64,000 bases of DNA from Sphingomonas sp. HITSZ_GF. GTDB lineage: Bacteria; Pseudomonadota; Alphaproteobacteria; Sphingomonadales; Sphingomonadaceae. Shown one piece after another: positions 1-7,871 of the stretch (its first letter is position 1; every line of letters starts with the position of its first letter). The stretch lies in assembly GCF_029543155.1 (NCBI RefSeq), contig NZ_JARQXA010000008.1, positions 62,001-126,000 on the forward strand, written 5' to 3'. The notes beneath the pieces are model-generated. The model searched no databases, was not told the DNA's origin, and saw only the letters and a list, made by a program, of their open reading frames with translations. A program made the position numbers and the translations under genes.

Positions 1-1
1 G

Positions 2-568
2 TCCAACGTGGTGCGCAGCGACATCCGCTCGAGCTTCATCGGCAGCTCGACCACCACCGCAGCCGGCGTGCAGGTGACGCTCACTCTCACCCTGGTCGAT
101 GTGAACTCGGCCTGCGCGCCACTGGCAGGCTATGCCATCTATATCTGGCACTGCGACCGCGACGGGAAATACTCGCTCTACGACCTGCCGGCGGAAAGCT
201 ATCTGCGCGGCGTGGGCGTGACCGACAGCAATGGCCAGGTGAGCTTCACCACCATTTTCCCGGGCTGCTATTCGGGGCGCTGGCCGCACATCCATTTCGA
301 AGTGTTCTCGAGCCTGGCGAACGCCACCGGCGGGCGCTACGCCACGCTGATCTCGCAGCTCGCCATGCCGAGCGCGGCGTGCAGCACGGTCTATAACAAC
401 GCGACCGGCTACACGACGAGCATCCGCAACTTCGCGAGCGTGAGCATCAACAGCGACAATGTGTTCGGCGACAACACCAGCGCACAGATCGCGCAGCAGA
501 CCCCGACGATGAGCGGCAGCGTCTCCGACGGCTACACCGCCACTGCGGTGATCGGCATCGCGCGCTGA
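2..568 (+). CDS. Intradiol ring-cleavage dioxygenase-like protein (5' partial)
   Basis: The reading frame is open from the left window edge, so the true start lies outside. The visible 188 residues carry the core of the intradiol dioxygenase fold: an IWHCDRDGKYSLYD segment, a GVTDSNGQVSF turn, and GCYSGRWPHIHFEVF, which holds a tyrosine and the H-x-H pair expected to bind non-heme iron (Tyr, Tyr, His, His in the family). Family members cleave catechol-type rings between the hydroxyls. This one resembles the extracellular or uncharacterised branch more than PcaGH or CatA, because no pca or cat genes are nearby. The substrate is unknown. It ends at a perfect hairpin shared with the convergent receiver gene. 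Confidence 0.8.
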   Translation, partial: SNVVRSDIRSSFIGSSTTTAAGVQVTLTLTLVDVNSACAPLAGYAIYIWHCDRDGKYSLYDLPAESYLRGVGVTDSNGQVSFTTIFPGCYSGRWPHIHFEVFSSLANATGGRYATLISQLAMPSAACSTVYNNATGYTTSIRNFASVSINSDNVFGDNTSAQIAQQTPTMSGSVSDGYTATAVIGIAR

Positions 569-580
569 AAACGCGCGCGA

Positions 581-613
581 GCGGCGGGAGCGAGACTGGC
601 CTGCTCCCGCCGC
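581..613. terminator. Bidirectional hairpin terminator
   Basis: A perfect 11-bp inverted repeat (GCGGCGGGAGC and GCTCCCGCCGC) with an 11-nt loop lies between the converging stop codons at 568 and 627. No long T tract follows, so termination strength is uncertain. Confidence 0.6.
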
Positions 614-626
614 CTTGGCCGAATTT

Positions 627-1016
627 CTAGAGGATCATCCCACCGCCGCCGCGGATCGCGAGCACGCGGCCGATCGAATCGAACAGCGCGTCCATCGCCA
701 CCGGCTTGAACAGCACGTCGTCGGCACCCACGGCCAGGCAGCGCTCGCGCAGGTCGACCGCGGTATCGGCGGTGACGACGATGATCGGCAGCTCGCCCTT
801 GGCGTCGCCGCGCGCACGGATGCGCTGAATGGTCTCGAAACCGTCCATGCCGGGCATGCGCAGATCGACCAGCACGACGTCGAACGAATCCGCGTCGAGC
901 ATAGCGAGGCCCTCCTCGGCCCAGCTCGCTTCGGCCATCGTCGCCCCGGCAACGTCGAGCATGTCCTTCACGACCCGACGGTTCATCGGATCGTCCTCAA
1001 TGAAGAGGATGTTCAT
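627..1016 (-). CDS. Single-domain response regulator (receiver only)
   Basis: A 129-residue stand-alone receiver domain. The acidic pocket (E7, D8, D9), phospho-acceptor D51 in VVLVDLRMPGMDG, switch T82 and K104 in LFKPV are all present, so it should be phosphorylatable. It has no output domain and probably acts by protein contact. It lies 74 nt downstream of the hybrid kinase at 1091-3544 and in the same direction. Because that kinase's own C-terminal receiver looks degenerate, this protein is its likely partner (inference). It is the last gene of a three-gene minus-strand set with the EAL protein. Confidence 0.9.
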   Translation of the reverse strand: MNILFIEDDPMNRRVVKDMLDVAGATMAEASWAEEGLAMLDADSFDVVLVDLRMPGMDGFETIQRIRARGDAKGELPIIVVTADTAVDLRERCLAVGADDVLFKPVAMDALFDSIGRVLAIRGGGGMIL

Positions 1017-1090
1017 GCCCGCCCGCCCGTGGCGACCGGTTTCCAGGAAGTGCGCGCGACCGATTTTGTCATGTCCGGTGTGCTATCGTC

Positions 1091-3544
1091 CTAAGCCGCC
1101 CGAGATACAAGCGGGTCGCGACCACCCGCATTTGAATTTTCTTCCGCAGGCGGAATGATAGCATTGATCAGGTCGGCGCCGGTAACGGGTTTTTCGATTA
1201 TTCGTCCGCCACTTGCCGCAATCAGCTCATTTGTGGTCTCCACATCGGGCTTCAGCCAGAGCACGAAATGGGCCGTCCCCTCGCATGCCGAACGCAGGCT
1301 GTGGAGTGCCGCCACGGCGCCATCGGCATCGGCCTTGAGGGTCGCTTCGTCCGCCAGGAGATGGGTGACGTCGCCCGCCTCGAGCATCGGCAGCGCCTCG
1401 GCCACGCTCGCGGCGAAACGCAGCCTGGCGACGCGCGGCTCAAACAGCGTGCGCAGCATCGAACGGGCGATCGGATTCTTGTCGAACACGACGAGATCGA
1501 GCCCGCCGGCACACTCGCTCGCAGCCGCCGCCTCAGGCGCCTCGGCAGGGACCAGCGGCAGATCGAGGATGAAGCGCGAGCCCTTGCCGTCTTCGCTCTC
1601 CACCTGGATGTCGCCACCCAGCGCGCGCGCCAGGTTACGGCAGATGGCAAGGCCGAGGCCGGTACCGCCGAAGCGGCGCGTCGTGCTGGTGTCGACCTGA
1701 CGGAAGCTCTCGAATATCTCTTCGAACTTGGCGCGCGGGATGCCGATGCCGGTATCCTCGATGCTCAGCTTCAGGCGACGGTCATCGCCCTCCCCTTCGC
1801 CTACCGCGCGCAGCGTGACGCCGCCCTTCTCGGTGAACTTGATCGCGTTGGAGAGCAGATTGAACACCACCTGGCGCAGGCGCGCGGCATCGCTGACGAT
1901 CCAGTGCGGCGCATGGCTGAGCTCGAGCTTGAACGACAAGCCCTTGGCCTGCGCCTGCTCCTCCCAGAGCCGCGTGACTTCGCGCAGCATCGCCGTCAGG
2001 TCCATCGGCGCCGCCTCGACGGTGAGGTTGCCCGTCTCCATCTTGGCGACGTCGAGAATGTCGTCGACGAGCGCGCGCATCGTCACGCCGGCGCCGTGGA
2101 CGATACCGATCCGGTCGCGGGTCTGCGCCTCGAGCTTGGGATCGGAGAGCATGACCTGGGTCATGCCGAGAATACCGTTCAGCGGCGTGCGGATTTCGTG
2201 GCTGGTCGTCGCCAGGAACTCCGTCTTGGCCTTGAGCGCCTTTTCGAGCGCGCTGTTGGTCTCGTTCAGCACGATATTGGCGGCGCGCACCTTGTTGCGG
2301 CTGCGCCGGATCGTGAACAGGCCCCAGCCAAGCGCCGCCATGACGATCACTGTCGCGGCACCGATCAGCAGGAACAGGATCAGCTGGAAGCGCTGCGTGC
2401 GCGTGGCCTCATCCGCCTTCAGGCGCTCGATATTTGCCTGCTGGTCGGCATAGTTGAACTTGGCGGCCATCAGCGCGGCACCGGTGGTCGTCGCCACCTT
2501 CGAGGCTTCGTCCTCGAGCCGCTTGAGCGCCTCGAGATGCGCGAGCGCCGAGTGCGTGTCGCCGGCCTTGGTGAAGATCTCATAGGCGAAATAATGGTCG
2601 TTGCGGAATTCGACCCGGCTATGCTCGATATCGATGCCGTCAAAGGCCTGGCGGATCAGCTGCACCGCCCGATTCATGTCCCCGCGCTGCGAGGCAAGCT
2701 CGGCCGCGGTGGAGAGCATGTGCCGACGCAGCAGATCGGCGTCGGCCCCGCGGATCAGTTCGAAACCACGCTTGACCGTGCGATCGGCCTGATCGAACTG
2801 CCCCAGCGAGATCTGCCCGCGCGCCAGATTGCTGAGCATCATCGCCTCAAGCGCAGGCTTGCCAAGCTGGCGGGCGATGCCCACCGCAAGCTGATATTCG
2901 GCAATCGCCTCCTGATAGCGCTTGGCGGAGGACAGCGCATTGCCGCGATTATTGTGCAACGAAAGCGAGAGGATCGGATCCCCGTCAAAAGTCTCGACGG
3001 CGCGCTGGAAGTTCTTCTCCGCGCTGTCGAAATCGTTGGCGGTATTATAGAGCTGGGCGATGTTCTGATAGGCGATCGCCTTGCTGCGCAGCTCGCCCAC
3101 TTGCTGGAAGATCTCCGCCGCCTGCTGATAGTTGTTGAGCGCGCGCACCGCCTGGTCGCGCGCCATGAACAGCGCTCCCTGCGACATCAGCAGGTCGCCG
3201 CGCAGCTTGATCGGCTCCTGGATCGATTCGATCAGGCGCAGGCCGTCCGCGAGCAGCGGCGCAGCCTGGTCCGGCTGGTCCATGCGCAGATGCGCCTCGC
3301 CGGCGAGCCAACGTGCGGCGGCAAGCCCCATGCGCTGCTGGCGCTGATCGGCAAGCTTGCGCGAAAGCGCGTCGATCGCGACAGCGTGGCGCAGCGCCTC
3401 CGGCTGATCGGCCAGCATGCTTTCGCGTGCCGCCTGGATCTCGGCGGTGATCGCCGGGGTGAATTCCTTGGCGGCATCGGCAAAGGCGGGAACCGCGACC
3501 AGCAATGCGACGAACGCCAGGAGATGGCGAAGCGCGGCGCGCAT
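1091..3544 (-). CDS. TPR-containing sensor histidine kinase with degenerate C-terminal receiver
   Basis: An 817-residue sensor kinase. The N-terminus is a signal peptide (MRAALRHLLAFVALLVAVPA), followed by TPR-like helical repeats over roughly residues 40-390 that would be periplasmic. A transmembrane helix (LILFLLIGAATVIVMAALGW) comes next, then HisKA with H449 in SHEIRTPLNG and an ATPase domain with NLLSNAIKFT, DTGIGIP and GTGLGLAI. The last 110 or so residues resemble a receiver (DLVVFDKNPIARSML) but lack a clear phospho-acceptor aspartate. The chosen ATG overlaps the upstream EAL gene stop as TGATG, giving translational coupling. In-frame sequence farther upstream lies inside the EAL gene and was not used. 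The sensed signal is unknown. Confidence 0.9.
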   Translation of the reverse strand: MRAALRHLLAFVALLVAVPAFADAAKEFTPAITAEIQAARESMLADQPEALRHAVAIDALSRKLADQRQQRMGLAAARWLAGEAHLRMDQPDQAAPLLADGLRLIESIQEPIKLRGDLLMSQGALFMARDQAVRALNNYQQAAEIFQQVGELRSKAIAYQNIAQLYNTANDFDSAEKNFQRAVETFDGDPILSLSLHNNRGNALSSAKRYQEAIAEYQLAVGIARQLGKPALEAMMLSNLARGQISLGQFDQADRTVKRGFELIRGADADLLRRHMLSTAAELASQRGDMNRAVQLIRQAFDGIDIEHSRVEFRNDHYFAYEIFTKAGDTHSALAHLEALKRLEDEASKVATTTGAALMAAKFNYADQQANIERLKADEATRTQRFQLILFLLIGAATVIVMAALGWGLFTIRRSRNKVRAANIVLNETNSALEKALKAKTEFLATTSHEIRTPLNGILGMTQVMLSDPKLEAQTRDRIGIVHGAGVTMRALVDDILDVAKMETGNLTVEAAPMDLTAMLREVTRLWEEQAQAKGLSFKLELSHAPHWIVSDAARLRQVVFNLLSNAIKFTEKGGVTLRAVGEGEGDDRRLKLSIEDTGIGIPRAKFEEIFESFRQVDTSTTRRFGGTGLGLAICRNLARALGGDIQVESEDGKGSRFILDLPLVPAEAPEAAAASECAGGLDLVVFDKNPIARSMLRTLFEPRVARLRFAASVAEALPMLEAGDVTHLLADEATLKADADGAVAALHSLRSACEGTAHFVLWLKPDVETTNELIAASGGRIIEKPVTGADLINAIIPPAEENSNAGGRDPLVSRAA

Positions 3545-4995
3545 CAGGCGCGCTTCCAGAAACTCTCGGGGCGAACGAACGAGGTCGGCGACCCGCCCGC
3601 ATTGTCGAGATGGCCATCGTCCGCCAGGAACTTGCGGAACGCGTCGAGCCCAAGCGGGCGCGAAATAAGGAAACCCTGCACCATGTCGCAGCCCATCACG
3701 CTGAGCAACGCCAGCGCCGACGGAGTCTCGACACCCTCGGCGGTGACTTCCATCTCGAGCGCATGGGCCAGGTCGATCGTCGAGCGGACGATCAGCGGGT
3801 CGCGGTTGCTGCTGGTCAGCTGCATCACGAACATCTTGTCGATCTTCAGCTCGCGCGCCGGCAGCTTCTTGAGATAAGCGAGCGAGGATAGCCCCGCACC
3901 ATAATCGTCGATCGCCAGCGTAACGCCGCTGTCGGCGAACCATTGCAGGTGGCGGATCGCGCTCTCCGGATCGCGGATCACCGCGGTCTCGGTGATCTCG
4001 AAGCCCAGCTTGGCGTCGGTGTCGGCCAGCATCTCGCAGACTTCGTTGACGAAGGCGGCATCGGCCAGGAGCTGGCCCGAGATGTTGACGAAGAGCAGCA
4101 TGTCGAAGCCGTCGGCACGCAGCTTCTTCTGGTCCTCGATCACCTGGCGCAGCGTCCAGAGCGTGAGCCGAGCGATTTCGCCCGCCTGCTCGGCAACAGC
4201 GATGAAATCGCCCGGCAGGATCAGGCCCCGCGTCGGGTGCTGCCAGCGGACCAGTGCCTCCGCGCTGGCGATCTCCTGGCGGCGGACATGCACCTTGGGC
4301 TGATATTGCAGGAACATCTCGCCGCTGGCGATCGCGCGGGGCAGTTCGCGCATGAGGGTAAGCTTGTCGAAGGCGAGATCGGCGCGGGTGAGATCGAGCA
4401 TCACCACCCGGCCGTCGGCGCGTGCCTGGTCCAGCGCGGATTCGGCAGCTTCGGCGAGCAGGACCTCGTCATCTTCCACCGAAGGGGCGGCGGCGACACC
4501 GAAATGCATCTGAAGCTGGTGCGGCTCGCCGTCCAGGTCGAGCGTCCGCAGGAAGCCCTTGCGGATCTGGTCGATCTCGTCCGCCGCGGCTTCGGGCGAT
4601 TCCCGCTCGAAGGCGATCTCGATGATCGCCCGCCCGGCGGCGGCGATCCGGACGTCGGGCACCAGCGAAGTGATTCGCCGCGCGACATCCAAAACCAGCG
4701 AATCAGCGCGTGCGCGGCCAAGGTGCCGGCGCAGCGACGCAAAATTTGCGATCTCGCAGAGTCCCAGAACGTGCCAGTATCGGCCTTCGATGTTGCGATC
4801 GTTACTTGCCCGGTGCAGTTCGCCCCGGCGCGGCGCGGAGCGACTTCCGCCCCGCACGCCACTATCGCGGCGGGCTTCGCGAACTTCCTGAGACAGCACG
4901 AATTCCCTCGCGATTTCCGCGTGTTCCGCGGAACTCGCGACCGCGCTGAACCCAGCGCTGGCCCGGGTCACCAAAGGCTCTTTTCGTGCCGACAT
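3544..4995 (-). CDS. EAL-domain cyclic-di-GMP phosphodiesterase with degenerate GGDEF-like region
   Basis: A 483-residue cytoplasmic protein. Residues of about 70-210 resemble a GGDEF fold but have no GG(D/E)EF signature, so cyclase activity is not expected. The C-terminal EAL domain keeps its catalytic landmarks: AEALVRWQHPTRG, FVNISG, FEITETAV, IDDYGAG, LKIDKMF, AEGVET and QGFLISRPL. It should hydrolyse cyclic-di-GMP to pGpG. It is the first gene of a coupled set with the kinase and receiver downstream, which suggests their phosphorelay sets its activity (inference). A CtrA-type box lies about 100 bp upstream, between this gene and the divergent micro-peptide gene. Confidence 0.9.
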   Translation of the reverse strand: MSARKEPLVTRASAGFSAVASSAEHAEIAREFVLSQEVREARRDSGVRGGSRSAPRRGELHRASNDRNIEGRYWHVLGLCEIANFASLRRHLGRARADSLVLDVARRITSLVPDVRIAAAGRAIIEIAFERESPEAAADEIDQIRKGFLRTLDLDGEPHQLQMHFGVAAAPSVEDDEVLLAEAAESALDQARADGRVVMLDLTRADLAFDKLTLMRELPRAIASGEMFLQYQPKVHVRRQEIASAEALVRWQHPTRGLILPGDFIAVAEQAGEIARLTLWTLRQVIEDQKKLRADGFDMLLFVNISGQLLADAAFVNEVCEMLADTDAKLGFEITETAVIRDPESAIRHLQWFADSGVTLAIDDYGAGLSSLAYLKKLPARELKIDKMFVMQLTSSNRDPLIVRSTIDLAHALEMEVTAEGVETPSALALLSVMGCDMVQGFLISRPLGLDAFRKFLADDGHLDNAGGSPTSFVRPESFWKRA

Positions 4996-5097
4996 GCACC
5001 CTAGGCCTAGGGGAAGACCCTTGAAGGAACCGTTAAATCGCGAAGCCTTGACGATTTCGATCCCGCCAATTCCGCAGAAATCCTGATTGATTCATTG

Positions 5098-5112
5098 TTA
5101 AGAGCTCTTTAA
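5098..5112 (+). promoter_or_regulatory. CtrA-type binding box TTAA-N7-TTAA
   Basis: The sequence contains TTAA, seven bases, then TTAA followed by CCAT, inside a near-palindrome (GTTAAGAGCTCTTTAAC). This matches the alphaproteobacterial CtrA consensus TTAA-N7-TTAA(C). It is centred about 50 bp before the ATG of the micro-peptide gene at 5156 and about 100 bp before the divergent EAL gene. Binding by CtrA is inferred from the motif only. Confidence 0.6.
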
Positions 5113-5155
5113 CCATCCGAATCGCGCATCCGTGCGCACCGATGGGAGAATATCA

Positions 5156-5221
5156 ATGTCTGCGTTTTTCGACCTTCTGTTCCGTGATGGCGGCGGCGGC
5201 ACTGACATCCGTCCGTTCTGA
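5156..5221 (+). CDS. 21-residue micro-peptide with Gly-rich C-terminal part
   Basis: A short gene with an ATG and a good ribosome binding site (GGGAGA, 7 nt upstream). The peptide starts MSAFFDLLFRD, continues with GGGG and ends TDIRPF. The first eleven residues are amphipathic and hydrophobic, followed by a flexible glycine run and a charged tail. There is no Cys, no obvious signal peptide and no recognised family. A CtrA-type box lies upstream, and a long inverted repeat plus a strong intrinsic terminator lie downstream, so 5156-5321 looks like a self-contained transcript. It could be a functional micro-protein, a leader peptide or a small RNA with an incidental reading frame. I favour a real peptide because of the ribosome binding site. 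Confidence 0.5.
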   Translation: MSAFFDLLFRDGGGGTDIRPF

Positions 5222-5231
5222 GGAACGTTCA

Positions 5232-5283
5232 TCCGGGCCGGCGATGAAGCGACTTCACTCGAAGCCGCGTTGACCGGCCCGGA
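5232..5283 (+). ncRNA. Structured 3' UTR hairpin after the micro-peptide
   Basis: A perfect 10-bp inverted repeat (TCCGGGCCGG and CCGGCCCGGA) encloses 32 nt. It starts 11 nt after the peptide stop and ends 13 nt before the terminator stem. In RNA this gives a stable stem with a large loop that could be a regulatory or sRNA-like element. The assignment is by structure only. Confidence 0.4.
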
Positions 5284-5295
5284 CGACAAAACAGG

Positions 5296-5321
5296 AAGGC
5301 GGCCCCGAGCCGCCTTTTTTA
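5296..5321 (+). terminator. Intrinsic terminator of the micro-peptide transcript
   Basis: An 8-bp stem (AAGGCGGC and GCCGCCTT), a 5-nt loop and a run of six T make a classic strong rho-independent terminator. It ends the short transcript that starts near the CtrA box. Confidence 0.85.
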
Positions 5322-5364
5322 TTGTCCGTCGTTTTTGCAGCCCGCCCCCTCGCCCGAACGGGAA

Positions 5365-5400
5365 GTGTCGATTGACACCCCTTAATCATCTTCGGTACTC
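5365..5400 (+). promoter_or_regulatory. Possible promoter region before the UDP-xylose synthase gene
   Basis: The 207-bp gap 5322-5528 holds no convincing gene. A TTGACA at 5372-5377 lies inside a small inverted repeat (GTGTC-GATT-GACAC). A weak -10 candidate (GTACTC) follows at a 17-bp spacing. This would give a 5' UTR of about 120 nt before the ATG at 5529. I see nothing else in the gap. Confidence 0.25.
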
Positions 5401-5528
5401 GCGGGGGCATCCCTTTCGGGACACACCTGCTCCCTTCCGCGAGAGTCAGTGCGCGCCTTTCGGCCGTGGCCTGCCTCTCTGGATTGGGGCTGACACATGA
5501 TGATTCGAGCGTTGGAGAAGAGGGGCTT

Positions 5529-6494
5529 ATGGAGTTTCGCGAGAACCGAGCGCTAGTAACGGGCGGTGCCGGATTTATCGGTTCTCATCTGTGCGATCGC
5601 CTCATCGAGAGCGGCGCGGAAGTCCTCTGCCTCGACAATTTCTATACGGGTCGCCGGCGCAACGTCGAGCATCTGCTCGCGCACGCCCGCTTCGAGATCA
5701 AGCGCCACGACGTGACCTTCCCGGCTTATGTCGAGGTCGACAAGATCTTCAACCTCGCCTGCCCCGCCTCGCCCGTCCACTACCAGTTCGACCCGGTGCA
5801 GACGACTAAGACCAGCGTCATGGGCGCGATCAACATGCTCGGCCTCGCCAAGCGGCTGAAGATCCCGGTGCTCCAGGCCTCGACCAGCGAGGTCTATGGC
5901 GATCCGTCGATCCATCCTCAGGTCGAGGCCTATTGGGGCAACGTCAACCCGATCGGCCCGCGCTCCTGCTATGACGAGGGCAAGCGCTGCGCAGAGACGC
6001 TGTTCTTCGACTATAAGCGGCAGCACAAGGTCGATGTGAAGGTGATCCGCATCTTCAACACCTACGGCCCCCGCATGCACCCCGCCGACGGCCGCGTCGT
6101 TTCGAACTTCATCGTACAGGCGCTGCGCGGCGAGCCGATCACGCTCTATGGCGACGGCTCGCAGACGCGCTCCTTCTGCTATGTCGACGATCTCGTCGAC
6201 GGCATTCTTCGCATGATGAATGCCGGCCCCGACATGGCGGGACCGGTCAACCTCGGCAATCCGGGCGAGTTTACCATGCGCGAACTGGCAGAGATCATTC
6301 GCGAGCTGGTCGGCAGTTCGGTATCGATCGAGCATCGGCCGCTGCCGCAGGACGATCCGCGCCAGCGCCAGCCGGACATTTCCCAGGCCAAGGAGAAGCT
6401 TGACTGGACGCCGAAGGTTCCGCTGCGCGAAGGCCTGGTCAAGACCATCGCATATTTCGACGAGCTTCTGCGCGAGGACGCGGAGATCGCCTGA
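5529..6494 (+). CDS. UDP-glucuronate decarboxylase (UDP-xylose synthase)
   Basis: A 321-residue extended short-chain dehydrogenase. It has the NAD-binding TGGAGFIGSHLCDRL motif, ACPASPVHYQ, the STSEVYGDP segment, GNVNPIGPRSCYDEGKR with the catalytic Tyr and Lys, and RSFCYVDDL. These are the signature segments of UDP-glucuronate decarboxylase, which makes UDP-xylose from UDP-glucuronate. The ATG at 5529 follows a purine-rich GAGAAGAGGGG site; an in-frame upstream extension is not homologous to the family and was rejected. The next gene, 35 nt on, makes the substrate UDP-glucuronate. The pair probably supplies precursors for surface polysaccharide. Confidence 0.92.
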   Translation: MEFRENRALVTGGAGFIGSHLCDRLIESGAEVLCLDNFYTGRRRNVEHLLAHARFEIKRHDVTFPAYVEVDKIFNLACPASPVHYQFDPVQTTKTSVMGAINMLGLAKRLKIPVLQASTSEVYGDPSIHPQVEAYWGNVNPIGPRSCYDEGKRCAETLFFDYKRQHKVDVKVIRIFNTYGPRMHPADGRVVSNFIVQALRGEPITLYGDGSQTRSFCYVDDLVDGILRMMNAGPDMAGPVNLGNPGEFTMRELAEIIRELVGSSVSIEHRPLPQDDPRQRQPDISQAKEKLDWTPKVPLREGLVKTIAYFDELLREDAEIA

Positions 6495-6529
6495 TCGCTC
6501 TTGTTTCGTTACGTTTTTAGGAAATTCCG

Positions 6530-7846
6530 ATGCGCATTGCTATGATCGGCACCGGCTATGTCGGCCTGGTTTCTGGCGCCTGCTTCTCTGACTTTGGCCA
6601 TGAAGTGGTCTGCGTCGACAAGGACGCGCGCAAGATCGAGCTGCTCCATCAGGGCGTGATGCCGATCTACGAGCCCGGGCTCGACGCGCTGGTCGCCTCG
6701 AACGTGAAGGCGGGCCGCCTCTCCTTCACGACCAACCTTGCTGAAGGCGTGAAGGATGCCGATGCCGTGTTCATCGCGGTCGGCACGCCGAGCCGCCGTG
6801 GCGACGGCCATGCCGATCTCAGCTATGTCTTCGCCGCCGCGCGCGAGATCGCCGAGAACCTGACCAGGCCGAGCGTGATCGTCACCAAGTCGACCGTGCC
6901 GGTGGGCACCGGCGACGAAGTCGAGCGGATCCTGCGCGAAGTGGCGCCGGGCATGGACGCCCAGGTGGTCTCCAACCCGGAATTCCTGCGCGAAGGCGCG
7001 GCGATCGAGGACTTCAAGCGGCCCGACCGCGTCGTCGTCGGCACCGACGACGAGGGCGCGCGCGAAGTGATGCGCGCCATCTACCGCCCGCTCTCGCTCA
7101 ACCAGAACGCGCCGGTGGTCTTTGTCGGCCGCCGCACCAGCGAGCTGATCAAGTATGCCGCCAACGCGTTCCTTGCGGTGAAGATCACCTTCATCAACGA
7201 GATCGCCGACCTGTGCGAGCAGGTGGGCGCGGACGTGCAGGAAGTCGCGCGCGGCATCGGCATGGACAACCGTATCGGCTCCAAGTTCCTCCATGCGGGC
7301 CCCGGCTATGGCGGCTCGTGCTTCCCCAAGGACACGCTGGCGCTGCTCAAGACCGCCGGCGACAACGAGACCCCGCTGCGCATCGTCGAGGCCACTGTGC
7401 AGGTGAACGACGCCCGCAAGCGCGCCATGGGCCGCAAGGTGATCAAGGCGATGGGCGGCGACGTGCGCGGCAAGACCGTGGGTCTGCTGGGCCTCACTTT
7501 CAAGCCGAACACCGACGACATGCGCGACGCGCCGAGCCTGGCGATCGTCTCGGCACTGGAAGATGCCGGCGCCACGGTGAAGGCCTATGATCCGGAAGGC
7601 TTCGAGCAGGCACGCCCGCTGCTGCCCAATGTCGAGTTCAGCGAGAACGCCTATGAGGCGGCAGACGGCGCGGACGCGCTGGTGATCGTGACCGAATGGG
7701 ACGCATTCCGCGCGCTCGACCTCGGCCGCATCAAGTCGCTGCTCAAGGCGCCGCTGCTCGTCGACCTGCGCAACATCTATCCGCCTGCCGATGCGGAACG
7801 CGCCGGGCTGAAGCTGGTTGGCATCGGTAAGCCCAAGCGCGCCTGA
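6530..7846 (+). CDS. ugd: UDP-glucose 6-dehydrogenase
   Basis: A 438-residue protein of normal family length. It opens with the NAD-binding MRIAMIGTGYVGLVSGACF and has the substrate segment NPEFLREGAAIEDF. The catalytic Cys264 sits in GYGGSCFPKDTLAL, and GLTFKPNTDDMRDAPS lies in the C-terminal domain. It oxidises UDP-glucose twice to UDP-glucuronate. It is preceded by an AGGA site and sits directly after the UDP-glucuronate decarboxylase gene, so the two form a UDP-Glc to UDP-GlcA to UDP-Xyl route. UDP-GlcA itself is also a building block of sphingan-type exopolysaccharides. Confidence 0.95.
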   Translation: MRIAMIGTGYVGLVSGACFSDFGHEVVCVDKDARKIELLHQGVMPIYEPGLDALVASNVKAGRLSFTTNLAEGVKDADAVFIAVGTPSRRGDGHADLSYVFAAAREIAENLTRPSVIVTKSTVPVGTGDEVERILREVAPGMDAQVVSNPEFLREGAAIEDFKRPDRVVVGTDDEGAREVMRAIYRPLSLNQNAPVVFVGRRTSELIKYAANAFLAVKITFINEIADLCEQVGADVQEVARGIGMDNRIGSKFLHAGPGYGGSCFPKDTLALLKTAGDNETPLRIVEATVQVNDARKRAMGRKVIKAMGGDVRGKTVGLLGLTFKPNTDDMRDAPSLAIVSALEDAGATVKAYDPEGFEQARPLLPNVEFSENAYEAADGADALVIVTEWDAFRALDLGRIKSLLKAPLLVDLRNIYPPADAERAGLKLVGIGKPKRA

Positions 7847-7871
7847 TCCCGGCCCTTCGGGGAGGAAAGCA

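Noticed and set aside
1268..3877. Long plus-strand open frame opposite the hybrid kinase
   Set aside because: Arg/Ala-rich translation without motifs; the kinase on the other strand has all catalytic boxes.
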